DNA from: Lentzea aerocolonigenes | GTDB lineage: Bacteria; Actinomycetota; Actinomycetes; Mycobacteriales; Pseudonocardiaceae | Assembly (NCBI RefSeq): GCF_000974445.1 | Contig: NZ_BBOJ01000016.1 | Coordinates: 186,001-250,000, forward strand | Direction: 5' to 3' | Length of the DNA stretch: 64,000 nucleotides | In this document: piece after piece, positions 28,905 through 36,431 of the stretch | How positions within the stretch are numbered: position 1 is the stretch's first letter | How the letters are laid out: each line of letters begins with the position of its first letter | The notes under the pieces: model-generated | The model's database searches: none | Told to the model about the DNA's origin: nothing | The model's input: the letters and a program-made list of their open reading frames with translations, nothing else | Made by a program: the position numbers and the translations under genes

Positions 28905-29874
28905 CTGTCGCCCAGGCGCTCTCGTCGATCGGGCTGAGGGCGCGCAACGGCTCCCACCACGCGCGGTTGGCCGCGTACCAGCGGATGGTGTCCCGGACAC
29001 CGGCTTCGAAGCCGATCTCCGGGCGCCATCCGAGCTCACGGCCGATCCGCGCGGAGTCCAGCAGATAGCGGCGGTCGTGGCCCGGACGGTCCGCCACGAC
29101 CGACTTCCGCGACTGCGGCAGCCCCAGCTCGTCCAGGACCAGGTCCGCGATCTGGTCGACGCTCGCCTCCACGCCCGTGCCGACGTGGTAGGTCCGCCCG
29201 ATCTCGCCGTCCCGCAGCACCGCCTCGATCGCCCGGCAGTGGTCCAGCACGTGGATCCACTCGCGCCGGTTGTCGCGCGCCGCGTAGAGCGGGAGCTGCT
29301 CACCGTTCAGGGCTTTGACCGTGAACAGCGGGATGACGTTCTCCGGGAACTGGTTCGGCCCGTAGTTGTTGGCGCAGTTGGTGATCGTCACGGGCAGGTC
29401 GAACGTCTCGAAGTACGAACGCACGGCGTGGTCCGCGCCCGCTTTCGAGGCGTTGTACGGCGTGCGCGGCCGGTACGGCGACTCTTCGTGGAACGCGTCG
29501 ACGGCATCCAGCGCGAGATCGCCGTACACCTCGCACGTCGACACGTGGTGGAACCGCCGCACACCAGCGCGGCGGCAGGCCTCCAGCAACGCCTGCGTGC
29601 CGAGCACGTTGGTGCGGAAGAACCGCGCGGGGTCCAGCACGGCGAGGCTGTTGTGGGACTCCGCCGCGAAGTTCACGACGACGTCGACGCCCTCGACGTC
29701 GGCCTCGGCGATGTCCGCGTGGACGAACGGCACGCCGGTCGGCAGGTTCGCGCGCGTGCCGCGGTAGGTCAGCGCGTCGAGGGCGATCACCTCGTCCGAG
29801 GGGTGTTCGCGCAGCCAGTGACGGGTGAAATGCGAGCCGATGAACCCGGCCGCACCGGTGACGAGCACGCGCAT
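28894..29874 (-). CDS. RmlB-like nucleotide-sugar 4,6-dehydratase homologue with Asp-to-Cys change
   Basis: This 326-residue extended short-chain dehydrogenase closely resembles dTDP-glucose 4,6-dehydratases. It has the NAD motif TGAAGFIGS (6-14), [12 protein letters not shown], catalytic YNASK and the family segment [10 protein letters not shown]. In true RmlB enzymes the active-site segment reads T-D-E-V-Y-G; here it is S-T-C-E-V-Y-G-D, so the Asp that acts as acid in dehydration is Cys. The codon is TGC on the minus strand. No rmlA, rmlC or rmlD gene is adjacent. The gene follows a GntR regulator with a 2-bp gap, so they share an operon. It is a nucleotide-sugar enzyme, but the exact reaction is doubtful. 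Confidence 0.85.
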   Translation of the reverse strand: MRVLVTGAAGFIGSHFTRHWLREHPSDEVIALDALTYRGTRANLPTGVPFVHADIAEADVEGVDVVVNFAAESHNSLAVLDPARFFRTNVLGTQALLEACRRAGVRRFHHVSTCEVYGDLALDAVDAFHEESPYRPRTPYNASKAGADHAVRSYFETFDLPVTITNCANNYGPNQFPENVIPLFTVKALNGEQLPLYAARDNRREWIHVLDHCRAIEAVLRDGEIGRTYHVGTGVEASVDQIADLVLDELGLPQSRKSVVADRPGHDRRYLLDSARIGRELGWRPEIGFEAGVRDTIRWYAANRAWWEPLRALSPIDESAWATATR

Positions 29875-29876
29875 GG

Positions 29877-30620
29877 TCAGTCCTCCGAAGGAATCGCTGC
29901 GACGCCGGGAGGTTCCGCGCCGGGCCAGCCGCGGAACTCGACCTCCAGCTGGAACCGGTGGCCCAGGTAGTGGTGCTCGGACAGGGCGATCGGGCGTTCC
30001 GAGGCGTCCAGCGCGGTGCGGCGCACCAACAGCACCGGCGTGGCGGCCGTGACGCCGAGCAGGGTGCCGATCTCGCCCGCGGCGACGGCCGCGATGTTCT
30101 GCCGGACGACGGCGATCTGGTTCCCGTTGCGGCGCAACGTCTCCCACGTGCCGGGTGACTCGGCGTCGGCGCGGCTGACCGGTGCGGCGAGCTCCAGCGG
30201 CACCCACTCGGTCACGACGTCCAGCGGGGTGTCTCCGGTGCGGCGCAACGAAAGCACGCGCAGCACCTCACCTGCCCCGAACGTGTGCGCGACGCTCGGG
30301 GGCGCCTCGCAGTAGCCGTACTCGACGACGGTCCGGCTCAGGTCGACGCCGGCTTCCGCGACGGCGGACCGCGCGTGCTGGAACGTGCCGAGCGCCAGCG
30401 GCTGGGCGAACGACGCGACGTACCAGCCGGCGCCCTTGCGTGACGCCAGCAGGCCCTCGTCGCGAAGCAGTTCCAGCGCGCGGCGCACGGTGACGCGGCT
30501 GACCTCGTAGCGGCGGCCGAGCTCCGCCTCGCTCTCGATCGCCCCCGCCGGACCGTAGTCGCCGAGCGTGATGCGTTCCCTCAGCTCAGCGGCGACGCGC
30601 TGCGACCGCGAACCTGTCAT
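29877..30620 (-). CDS. GntR/HutC-family regulator with UTRA domain
   Basis: This 247-residue repressor-type regulator has an N-terminal winged helix (about 5-70) in which ESEAELGRRYEVSRVTVRRALELLRDEGLL is the classic GntR pattern. A UTRA ligand domain follows (about 90-240), including TEWVPLELA and ALSEHHYLGHRF. The start is the ATG at 30620. A perfect 7+7 palindrome lies 4 bp upstream and is probably its operator. It heads a two-gene transcript with the RmlB-like enzyme, which suggests it senses a sugar-related ligand. Confidence 0.9.
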   Translation of the reverse strand: MTGSRSQRVAAELRERITLGDYGPAGAIESEAELGRRYEVSRVTVRRALELLRDEGLLASRKGAGWYVASFAQPLALGTFQHARSAVAEAGVDLSRTVVEYGYCEAPPSVAHTFGAGEVLRVLSLRRTGDTPLDVVTEWVPLELAAPVSRADAESPGTWETLRRNGNQIAVVRQNIAAVAAGEIGTLLGVTAATPVLLVRRTALDASERPIALSEHHYLGHRFQLEVEFRGWPGAEPPGVAAIPSED

Positions 30621-30623
30621 AAA

Positions 30624-30638
30624 CCTGTATCATACAGG
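30624..30638. promoter_or_regulatory. Palindromic operator before the GntR gene
   Basis: CCTGTAT-C-ATACAGG is a perfect 7-bp dyad with a single central base, 3 bp upstream of the ATG. Its position and shape fit an autoregulatory GntR/HutC site that would block initiation. Confidence 0.65.
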
Positions 30639-30667
30639 CAAGCGCAACCTGCCCTGCTCAAACGAAA

Positions 30668-30713
30668 CGCGGGAGCCCCGCGTACCCCGGAGGGTTACGT
30701 GGGGCTCCCGCGT
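30668..30713. terminator. Strong hairpin upstream of GntR gene, after the 407-residue ORF promoter side
   Basis: Arms ACGCGGGAGCCCCGCGTA and TACGTGGGGCTCCCGCGT pair nearly perfectly, with CCC/GGG and a few bases in the loop. It lies 26 bp beyond the stop of the minus-strand 407-residue gene's neighbour side and 48 bp before the GntR start, so it terminates no obvious gene cleanly. The ACGCGGG/CCCGCGT theme recalls the 49-bp palindromic repeat. Confidence 0.55.
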
Positions 30714-30739
30714 GACTTTCAGAATGCGGAAAGGAGCGG

Positions 30740-31963
30740 TCAGTTGACGTTGAGCCGGTCCTCGAACGTCGCTTGCAGCGCGCGGAACGCGGCCACCTCG
30801 GCGTCGTACGGAGCGGACGGCGCGAGACGGGTCGGGTCCGGCGCGACCACGAACGACACGAGCCAGCCCAGCGACTCCGAGGAGGCGAGCGCGTCCTTCA
30901 CGGACTCGTCCTCGGCCCACTCGCCCGCGTCCTCGAACAGCTCGACGGCGAGGTCCAGCTGCTGCGGGTCGAGGGAGTCGGGGCCCTCCTCCATGTCCTC
31001 GGCGATGCCGGTCAGCACGTAGACGTTCTCGTCGTCCACGTCGACGTCGAGCTCGCCCGCGGTGGCCTTGACCTTCACGTCGTTCCACGTCTCGACCTCG
31101 GCCAGGTCGTGCTCGTCGTTCTCGGCGACGAAACGGCTCAGGCCACGCGCGGAGGTGAAGACCTCGATCTTGCCCCGGCGGCCCAGGAACACCGGGTCGT
31201 CGCCGAGGTAGCAGCGCAGCGTGTAGAACTCGCCGGCGGACGTGATGATCTTGATGGGGTCGATGCCCGCCTCGGCCCAGAAGCCGGTGGGCTCGGCCTT
31301 CTCCTCGTCGGAGTCCTCGTCGTCGGAGCCCGCGTCGACGGCAGCCGCGGCGGCGGCCGCCTCCTCCAGCGCGGCGAGCTCCTCCTGCGCGACGGCGAGC
31401 TCCTTCTCCGGCACCTCGGGCGTGCTCACGACGCTGTCGATCGCGTCGAGGACCTCGTCCCACTTCTCGGAGACGACCTCGGACAGCTCGTCCCACAGCT
31501 TGGCGCCGTCACGGCCGCTGAACGGCAGCGTGCCCTGCGGCAGCAGCGAGAAGCCCTCCGCGGAGTCGAGCACCTCGTGGACCTTCTCCAGGTCGCAGAC
31601 GTCCGCGAGGGCGCGCACGATCGCGATGACGTCGGCGAGCTCACCGATCGTCCAGGTGTCCGGGTCCTCGGCGATCAGCTCGGGCACACCGACGAGGTCG
31701 AACTGGTGGTTGTCGTCCGGCGAGAGGTCCGCGACGCCCAGCGACGGCACGATCGGCCACGCAGGGTGATCGGTGAGGTCGTGCTCCTCGGCGGTGCGCA
31801 CGAAGGCGGCGAGATGCGCGGCGTCGGGGAAGACGAACAGGTCTTCCTCGTCACCGAGGAACGCCTCCCACTCCTCGCCCTTCTCGCGCCAGCGGGGTGC
31901 CCACAGCGTGACCACGTCACCCTGCGTCAGCCCCAGCTCGATGGGGACGATGTCCTGCGCCAT
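30740..31963 (-). CDS. Conserved acidic actinobacterial protein, unknown function
   Basis: This is a 407-residue soluble, very acidic protein. The halves look similar: WAPRWREKGEEWEAFLGDEEDLFVFPD near residue 22-48 resembles CYLGDDPVFLGRRGKIEVF near 255-272, each followed by a residue run about Phe-Val-x-x-x-E-x-HDL (AAFVRTAEEHDL and SRFVAENDEHDL), so an internal duplication is likely. The two are joined by an Ala/Glu/Asp-rich linker (about 195-235). Homologues in related actinomycetes are often labelled primosomal protein without visible support. The start is the ATG at 31963. It ends before the hairpin at 30668-30713. Function unknown. Confidence 0.8.
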   Translation of the reverse strand: MAQDIVPIELGLTQGDVVTLWAPRWREKGEEWEAFLGDEEDLFVFPDAAHLAAFVRTAEEHDLTDHPAWPIVPSLGVADLSPDDNHQFDLVGVPELIAEDPDTWTIGELADVIAIVRALADVCDLEKVHEVLDSAEGFSLLPQGTLPFSGRDGAKLWDELSEVVSEKWDEVLDAIDSVVSTPEVPEKELAVAQEELAALEEAAAAAAAVDAGSDDEDSDEEKAEPTGFWAEAGIDPIKIITSAGEFYTLRCYLGDDPVFLGRRGKIEVFTSARGLSRFVAENDEHDLAEVETWNDVKVKATAGELDVDVDDENVYVLTGIAEDMEEGPDSLDPQQLDLAVELFEDAGEWAEDESVKDALASSESLGWLVSFVVAPDPTRLAPSAPYDAEVAAFRALQATFEDRLNVN

Positions 31964-32017
31964 CCTGACCTCCCGGTCACGCCTGCCTGATGCCGTGGGC
32001 GAGCCTAACGGTGCTGA

Positions 32018-32455
32018 TCACCGGCGCCCAAAGGGGTTCTCGAAGAACGCGTCCTCGTCGGGGTCCTCGACGATCGGCGCCCTGGACCGACGCTGGGAAG
32101 GTGCGTCGGGAGCTGCGGATTTCGGGGGCACGACGGGGTTCCACGTCGACCGGAAGGGTGAGTCGCCGGCGATGGACTCGACGTCGATCGCCACGCCGTC
32201 GCCCAGCGCCAGCGCCATCCGGTTGAAGCTCGTCTGCACGGCCGCGTTGGTCGCGAGCCGCACGGTCTCGGTGACGACCTCGCCGACCGCCTGCGGCCCC
32301 TGGCCGAGCAGCGCCGGGTGCAGGTGCAGGGCCTTGATCTCGCCCTTCGCGGTGGCCGTGGCCATGCAGAGCCCGTTGGGGTGCTCGACCGTCTCGGCGG
32401 TGACGGCGAGGTCGCGCTGAAGCTGTTCGACGGCCTGTCTGCGTTCCTCGTTCAC
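32018..32455 (-). CDS. YbaB/EbfC-like small protein 2
   Basis: This protein of about 145 residues has an N-terminal part (residues 1-100) with the YbaB/EbfC-like pattern: a helix (ERRQAVEQLQRDLAVTAETV), two strands (GLCMATATAKGEIKALHLHP) and a long helix. The C-terminal 40 residues are proline-rich then acidic (DPDEDAFFENPF). The GTG at 32455 makes a GTGA overlap with the upstream gene; a GTG at 32464 would add three residues. It is paired with a second YbaB-like gene. Similar proteins in actinomycetes occur beside WXG100/EspC-type genes, as here. Confidence 0.72.
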   Translation of the reverse strand: MNEERRQAVEQLQRDLAVTAETVEHPNGLCMATATAKGEIKALHLHPALLGQGPQAVGEVVTETVRLATNAAVQTSFNRMALALGDGVAIDVESIAGDSPFRSTWNPVVPPKSAAPDAPSQRRSRAPIVEDPDEDAFFENPFGRR

Positions 32456-32805
32456 CGCTGCCACCCGAACTCGTCGTCGTCGCGCTCGCGCACGAAGCCC
32501 AGTTCGGTCAGCTCGCGCGGGTCGACGACCCGTTCCAGCGTCTGGTGCAGCCGGCTGCCGGCGTTGCGCCGCGCTTTCTCGGCGACGCGCATGATCTCGG
32601 CGGCCAGGCCGTGCGGGCCCATCCGCAACGCCGCGGCGCTGACCGTGATCTGCTGCGGCGGACCGCCGGGCGTCGCGACCACCGTCACCGCGCCGTCCGG
32701 TGAGGACGCCCGCCCCGTGACGGGATCGCTGCGCGTGACGTGCTCGGACACGGCCTGCTCGACATCGCGCACCTTCCGTGCGGCGCGCTCGACGTCGTCG
32801 TCCAC
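32452..32805 (-). CDS. YbaB/EbfC-like small protein 1
   Basis: This 117-residue protein has a helix-strand-strand-helix layout: [20 protein letters not shown], then a strand pair in [21 protein letters not shown], then [23 protein letters not shown]. This is the YbaB/EbfC pattern, a family of nucleoid-associated DNA-binding dimers, although the actinobacterial two-gene version may be adapted to other partners. The GTG at 32805 is chosen with TAGGGGG upstream. The stop overlaps the next YbaB-like gene, so the two products are made together and may form a heterodimer. Confidence 0.72.
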   Translation of the reverse strand: MDDDVERAARKVRDVEQAVSEHVTRSDPVTGRASSPDGAVTVVATPGGPPQQITVSAAALRMGPHGLAAEIMRVAEKARRNAGSRLHQTLERVVDPRELTELGFVRERDDDEFGWQR

Positions 32806-32892
32806 CCGATCACCCCCTACCGCGACAGTGTGCCGCATCGCGGAGCAAGGGGTTGTGTGGTTCGAGTCGATGTGGCTGCGATCGTGTGTCCC

Positions 32893-33219
32893 ATGATCCT
32901 GCGTTCGGTCGTGCTGTTCGTCCTCGCCGCCCTCATGGAGATCGGCGGCGCGTGGCTCGTCTGGCAGGGCGTGCGGGAGCACCGCGGCTGGGTCTGGATC
33001 GGCGCGGGTGTGATCGCGCTGGGTCTCTACGGCTTCGTCGCGACCCTGCAGCCCGACGCGAACTTCGGCCGGATCCTCGCGGCCTACGGGGGCGTGTTCG
33101 TGGCGGGCTCGCTCGGGTGGGGCGTGGTCGTCGACGGCTTCCGGCCCGACCGCTACGACGTGATCGGCGCCCTCGTCTGCCTCGCCGGGGTCGCCGTGAT
33201 CATGTACGCGCCGCGGTAG
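32893..33219 (+). CDS. YnfA/UPF0060-family membrane protein
   Basis: This 108-residue protein has exactly the usual length for UPF0060. Four helices are visible, with the family signatures [32 protein letters not shown] and [20 protein letters not shown], and a terminal [22 protein letters not shown]-type ending. The family is a distant relative of small multidrug-resistance transporters; the function is not established. The start is the ATG at 32893. Its 3' end overlaps the convergent TetR gene by 20 bp. Confidence 0.93.
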   Translation: MILRSVVLFVLAALMEIGGAWLVWQGVREHRGWVWIGAGVIALGLYGFVATLQPDANFGRILAAYGGVFVAGSLGWGVVVDGFRPDRYDVIGALVCLAGVAVIMYAPR

Positions 33220-33757
33220 CCGCTTCGAGCAGCGCGGTGAGCTCGGCGGCCACGTCGTCCAGCGGTTCGATGCTGCGCTGGGCACGGCACATCGCGACCG
33301 CGCCCTCGGCACCGGTGACGACGAGCCGGGCCAGCCGCCTCGCCCGCTCGTCGGCGACACCCGCCTCCTTCAGCGCGTCGGCGAGCTGGGTCGTCCAGAT
33401 CCGGAACGCCTCGGCGGCCGCGTCCAGCGCCTCGGAGCTCTCCTCGATGGACACGGCGAGCACCGGGCAGCCCGCCTGGAAGCCCGACTCGATGACGACC
33501 TGGCGCCACATCGTGAAGAACGCCCGCACGCCCTCGGCCGGACCTTTGCGGAGCTTCGCCGTGAGCACCGTCCGCACGGTGTCCGACGCCCACTGGACGG
33601 CTTCCGTCGCGAGCTGTCCCTTGCCGCCGGGGAAGTAGTGGTACGTCGAGCCGAGCGGCGTTCCCGCGTGCTTGGCGACCTCGCGGATGCTCGTCGCGTT
33701 GAGGCCGCGCCGGCGGATCATGTCGGCCGCGCCGGTGACGATCTGCTGTCGGGACAT
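33200..33757 (-). CDS. TetR-family regulator (divergent to tautomerase)
   Basis: This is a 185-residue TetR protein. The N-terminal helix-turn-helix is [20 protein letters not shown] (about residues 21-40), followed by YFPGGKGQL, the typical stop of the DNA-binding domain. The C-terminal ligand domain carries the [10 protein letters not shown] segment found in the LmrA/YxaF-like TetR subgroup. It is divergent from a tautomerase-like gene, and two copies of a palindromic 18-bp site lie between them. It most likely represses both genes. The start is the ATG at 33757. Confidence 0.9.
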   Translation of the reverse strand: MSRQQIVTGAADMIRRRGLNATSIREVAKHAGTPLGSTYHYFPGGKGQLATEAVQWASDTVRTVLTAKLRKGPAEGVRAFFTMWRQVVIESGFQAGCPVLAVSIEESSEALDAAAEAFRIWTTQLADALKEAGVADERARRLARLVVTGAEGAVAMCRAQRSIEPLDDVAAELTALLEAATAART

Positions 33758-33773
33758 CGACTCGCCTCTCTGG

Positions 33774-33819
33774 CTATAACGCTCGTCATAGGTTAGCGTC
33801 GATATAACAGTCGTCATAG
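33774..33819. promoter_or_regulatory. Twin TetR operators
   Basis: CTATAACGCTCGTCATAG (33774-33791) and ATATAACAGTCGTCATAG (33802-33819) are near-identical repeats, and each is itself a dyad (CTAT...ATAG with inner symmetry). Repeat spacing is 28 bp. They fill the 75-bp divergent gap and fit binding of two TetR dimers. Confidence 0.75.
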
Positions 33820-33832
33820 ATCGGAGTTCGCC

Positions 33833-34267
33833 GTGCCCATGATCGAGCTGACCGCTCCTGCCGGATCGCTGACCGACGCCGGTCGCAAGAGCGTGCAGCG
33901 GGACCTGGGGGCGTTGCTGCTCAAGTGGGAGGGCGCGCCGGACACCGCGTTCTTCCGCTCGGTGTGCTGGACCTACCTGCACGAGCTGCCCGCGGGTGCG
34001 CAGACGACCGGTGAGGACGACGCGCCGCGGTTCCGGGTCGACGTCCGGGTGCCGACGGGCGTGTTGTCCGACCGGCGCAAGGCCGGGCTGGTGCAGGACG
34101 CGACGGCCCTGGTGCTCGAGGCCGCCGGGCTCGGTGAGGCCGACGCGATGCGGGTGTGGGTGCTCATCCACGAGCAGCCGGACGGGACGTGGGGCGCGGG
34201 CGGGCAGATCGTGAACTTCACCGAGCTGAAGGCCGCCGCGCGGGCCGCGAAGGCCGAGGGTGCCTGA
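33833..34267 (+). CDS. Tautomerase-superfamily enzyme
   Basis: This 144-residue protein begins GTG-CCC, giving Met-Pro; after Met removal Pro becomes residue 1, the catalytic base of the 4-oxalocrotonate tautomerase superfamily. The sequence PMIELTAPAGSLT and the late VRVWVLIHEQPDGTWGAGGQ segment fit a longer two-unit (beta-alpha-beta twice) member of the superfamily. The substrate is unknown. CGGAG lies 6 nt before the start. It is controlled presumably by the divergent TetR protein through the twin operators, as for enzymes that detoxify reactive carbonyls. Confidence 0.85.
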   Translation: MPMIELTAPAGSLTDAGRKSVQRDLGALLLKWEGAPDTAFFRSVCWTYLHELPAGAQTTGEDDAPRFRVDVRVPTGVLSDRRKAGLVQDATALVLEAAGLGEADAMRVWVLIHEQPDGTWGAGGQIVNFTELKAAARAAKAEGA

Positions 34268-34306
34268 TCTGACCCCGGGACGTCGTGCTGCGGCGTGACT
34301 ACCACG

Positions 34307-35479
34307 TCACCCCGTCGGCCGGTAGAAGCCGTAGAACGACATCCCGCTGTTCGTCGTCCGGATCTTCCCGACCTGCACCGGGTCCCCGGCCTCGACCATC
34401 TGCCCGTTGCCGATCACCATCGCGACGTGCCCGTCCCACACCACGAGATCGCCGGGCAGCAGCTGGTCCGGCGGCACGGACGCGCCCATCGCCTGGGACG
34501 AGGCCGGCCGCGGGATGTCGAAGCCCGCGTTCTTGTACGCCCACTGCGTCAGGCCCGAGCAGTCCGTGCCCTGCGGCGGGTTCGCGCCACCCCACACGTA
34601 CGGCGTTCCCAGCGCCGACAACGCGTTGCGCACCGCCTTGGCCGCGGTCTCGTTCGGCGCCTCGGCACTGCTGCCGTCGGGCAGGTTCACACCGACGCCG
34701 GTGCCGGGCTGCGGCGGGATCGCCACGGGAAGCCGAGGGCCTGAACCGCCGCCACCGCCTCCACCGCCGCCTCCTCCGCCACCGCCACCGCCGCCACCCG
34801 AGCCGGCGCCACCGCCTGAGCCGGCACCGCCGCCGGAGTTCGAGCTGGAACCGGACTGGGACGACGAAGAAGCGCTCGAAGCCGAAGTCGTGCCCTCGTC
34901 ACCGCCGAGCGGCTCGCCGAGTTTGCTCAACGCCCCGACATCGGGCTTCTGCAGCCCGTTCAACTGACCGACGAGCTGCGTGAGCTGGTCGCGCACCTTC
35001 TGCAGTTCGGCGGAAGTCCGGCCCTGGTAACCGGAAGCCATCCCGGCCAGGTCCGCGAGCGCGGCCAGCACGATGCCCGGACCGGCCACCAGCGAGGCGG
35101 CGACCGCGGCGGCCAGCTTCGGGGTCGCCTTCGACGTGAACTCGTCGATCAGGCCCTGGATCGCGGTGCGCCCGCCGGTCACCGCGGACACACCGGTCGA
35201 GGCCACGGTCTTGAACACGGAAGCGTTGGAGGACAACGTGTTCGCGGCCGACGTGAAGGTCGCGACCCGACCGGTGAACGTGTTGGCCTTCTCGCCGGAC
35301 CACGTGTTCAGCACGGCCGTGGAAGCCGACGAGTGCCGTGATCCGAGGTCTGTCAAAGCGGTCTGCGCGCGGCCGAACGCGTCGCCGGCACGCGTGGCGC
35401 CGCCGGTGTCGCCGTCCAGCTTGGCCAGATCTTCCTTCATCGGTGCGATGAACGAGCTCAGGAGTCCTTCGACGCTCAT
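34307..35479 (-). CDS. WXG100-like/NlpC-P60 peptidoglycan hydrolase
   Basis: This 390-residue protein probably reaches the cell surface through a type VII-like route. The N-terminal 170 residues are helical with a WxG turn (LNTWSGEKANTF) like WXG100/PPE-type domains and have no signal peptide. A linker (about 200-250) follows, consisting of Ser and then a nearly uninterrupted Gly run. The C-terminal NlpC/P60 domain carries the catalytic Cys in GTDCSGLTQW and His in WDGHVAMVIG. It likely cleaves peptide bonds of peptidoglycan. The start at 35479 overlaps the EspC-like stop as ATGA, so the two are coupled. No EccC-type ATPase is in the window. Confidence 0.88.
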   Translation of the reverse strand: MSVEGLLSSFIAPMKEDLAKLDGDTGGATRAGDAFGRAQTALTDLGSRHSSASTAVLNTWSGEKANTFTGRVATFTSAANTLSSNASVFKTVASTGVSAVTGGRTAIQGLIDEFTSKATPKLAAAVAASLVAGPGIVLAALADLAGMASGYQGRTSAELQKVRDQLTQLVGQLNGLQKPDVGALSKLGEPLGGDEGTTSASSASSSSQSGSSSNSGGGAGSGGGAGSGGGGGGGGGGGGGGGGGGSGPRLPVAIPPQPGTGVGVNLPDGSSAEAPNETAAKAVRNALSALGTPYVWGGANPPQGTDCSGLTQWAYKNAGFDIPRPASSQAMGASVPPDQLLPGDLVVWDGHVAMVIGNGQMVEAGDPVQVGKIRTTNSGMSFYGFYRPTG

Positions 35480-35802
35480 GCACGCGCCGCCTTGTCCAGC
35501 GCCGCCTTGTGCGCGTCCTCCTGGGCGATGTAGGCGTCACGGGCCTTGGCGACGGCGGTGCCGAGACCGGCCAGCCCGGTGGAAGCCGCCTTCAGCGCGT
35601 CGAGCTGGGCCTGGGCCGCGGTCTGGAAAGCGGCGTTGAGACCCACCTCGTTGCCGATCTTGCCGAAGCAGTCGCCGGGCAACGCCGTCGTGCCGGTCAA
35701 CGTGCCGGTGCCGACCGCGCCCACCTCGCTCGCCAGACCGCTCACCGCCGACGCGTATCCGGTCAAGGCGTCGAGGTCGGCCCTGAGTCCCTGTTCCGCC
35801 AT
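35476..35802 (-). CDS. EspC-like type VII secretion substrate
   Basis: This 108-residue all-helical protein is of the EspC/WXG100-like size. The first helix begins EQGLRADLDALTGYASAVSG and the second half is AAFQTAAQAQLDALKAA..GLAGLGTAVAKARDAY, an antiparallel helical hairpin. It lacks a signal peptide and an obvious WxG, as EspC-type substrates often do. The ATG at 35802 is chosen. The stop overlaps the start of the NlpC/P60 gene, so the two proteins are probably secreted as partners. Confidence 0.78.
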   Translation of the reverse strand: MAEQGLRADLDALTGYASAVSGLASEVGAVGTGTLTGTTALPGDCFGKIGNEVGLNAAFQTAAQAQLDALKAASTGLAGLGTAVAKARDAYIAQEDAHKAALDKAARA

Positions 35803-35894
35803 CTGAAAGCTCTTCCCCCAGTCGTGACCTGTTCGCTCCGATCCTGCCCCGATGGGCGGTACCTCGCCCGTCGTTCCGCCAAGATCATGGAACC

Positions 35895-36431
35895 GTGGGT
35901 GTGATCGAGCACTGGAACCGGATCCTGGCATGGCTGGCGGAGCACGCTCCTGCCACCCGTGCCGTGCTGCGTCCGAGGTACGACGCGCTGCCGGAGCTCA
36001 GGGTTCCGGCCGACCTCCAGCTGTGGTGGAGCGTCTACGGCGGCACCGAGGAGGGCCTCTTCGCCGAGATCCTGCCGCCCTTCTACACGCCGCTCGGCGC
36101 CGATCGCGCGTTCGTGCTCAGGGACACCCACCGGAGCAAGCCCGCGGACGGGTCGGAGGCGGGCTCGCCGACGACCGGGTTCCACCCCGAGTGGCTGCCG
36201 ATCGCGTTCGACGGCACGGGTGACGTGCTCGCGATCGACCTGAGGCCCGGTGTGCTGCGCGGCTGCGTGGTCGAGTGGGACCGGGAGCGCAGCGAGATGA
36301 TCAAGCCGGAGTTCACGTCGCTCGTCGAGATGTTCGACCAGGTCGCGACGGCCCTGGAGACGCGCAGCGCGGTCGGGCACTGCTTCCCGATGGTCAACTC
36401 GGCCGGCGAGCTGGGCTGGCGGACCTGCTAG
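35895..36431 (+). CDS. SMI1/KNR4 (SUKH)-family protein
   Basis: This 178-residue protein shows the SMI1/KNR4 pattern: an early Leu-rich helix (HWNRILAWLAEHAP), LPADLQLWWSVYGGTEEGLF-type core (written here as PADLQLWW...YGGTEEG), FHPEWLPIAFDGTGDVLAIDL, and an acidic final helix. In bacteria this superfamily supplies many immunity proteins to secreted toxins. Its divergent position next to the EspC-like gene is suggestive, but no toxin domain is evident nearby. The start is the GTG at 35895; a second GTG two codons later is possible. Its stop shares a CTAG tetramer with the convergent MarC gene. Confidence 0.82.
   Translation: MGVIEHWNRILAWLAEHAPATRAVLRPRYDALPELRVPADLQLWWSVYGGTEEGLFAEILPPFYTPLGADRAFVLRDTHRSKPADGSEAGSPTTGFHPEWLPIAFDGTGDVLAIDLRPGVLRGCVVEWDRERSEMIKPEFTSLVEMFDQVATALETRSAVGHCFPMVNSAGELGWRTC

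Noticed and set aside
32452-33360. A long 302-codon version of the first YbaB-like gene
   Set aside because: The extra N-terminal 185 codons run antisense through the conserved YnfA gene; GTG 32805 with a good ribosome site starts the YbaB-like fold.
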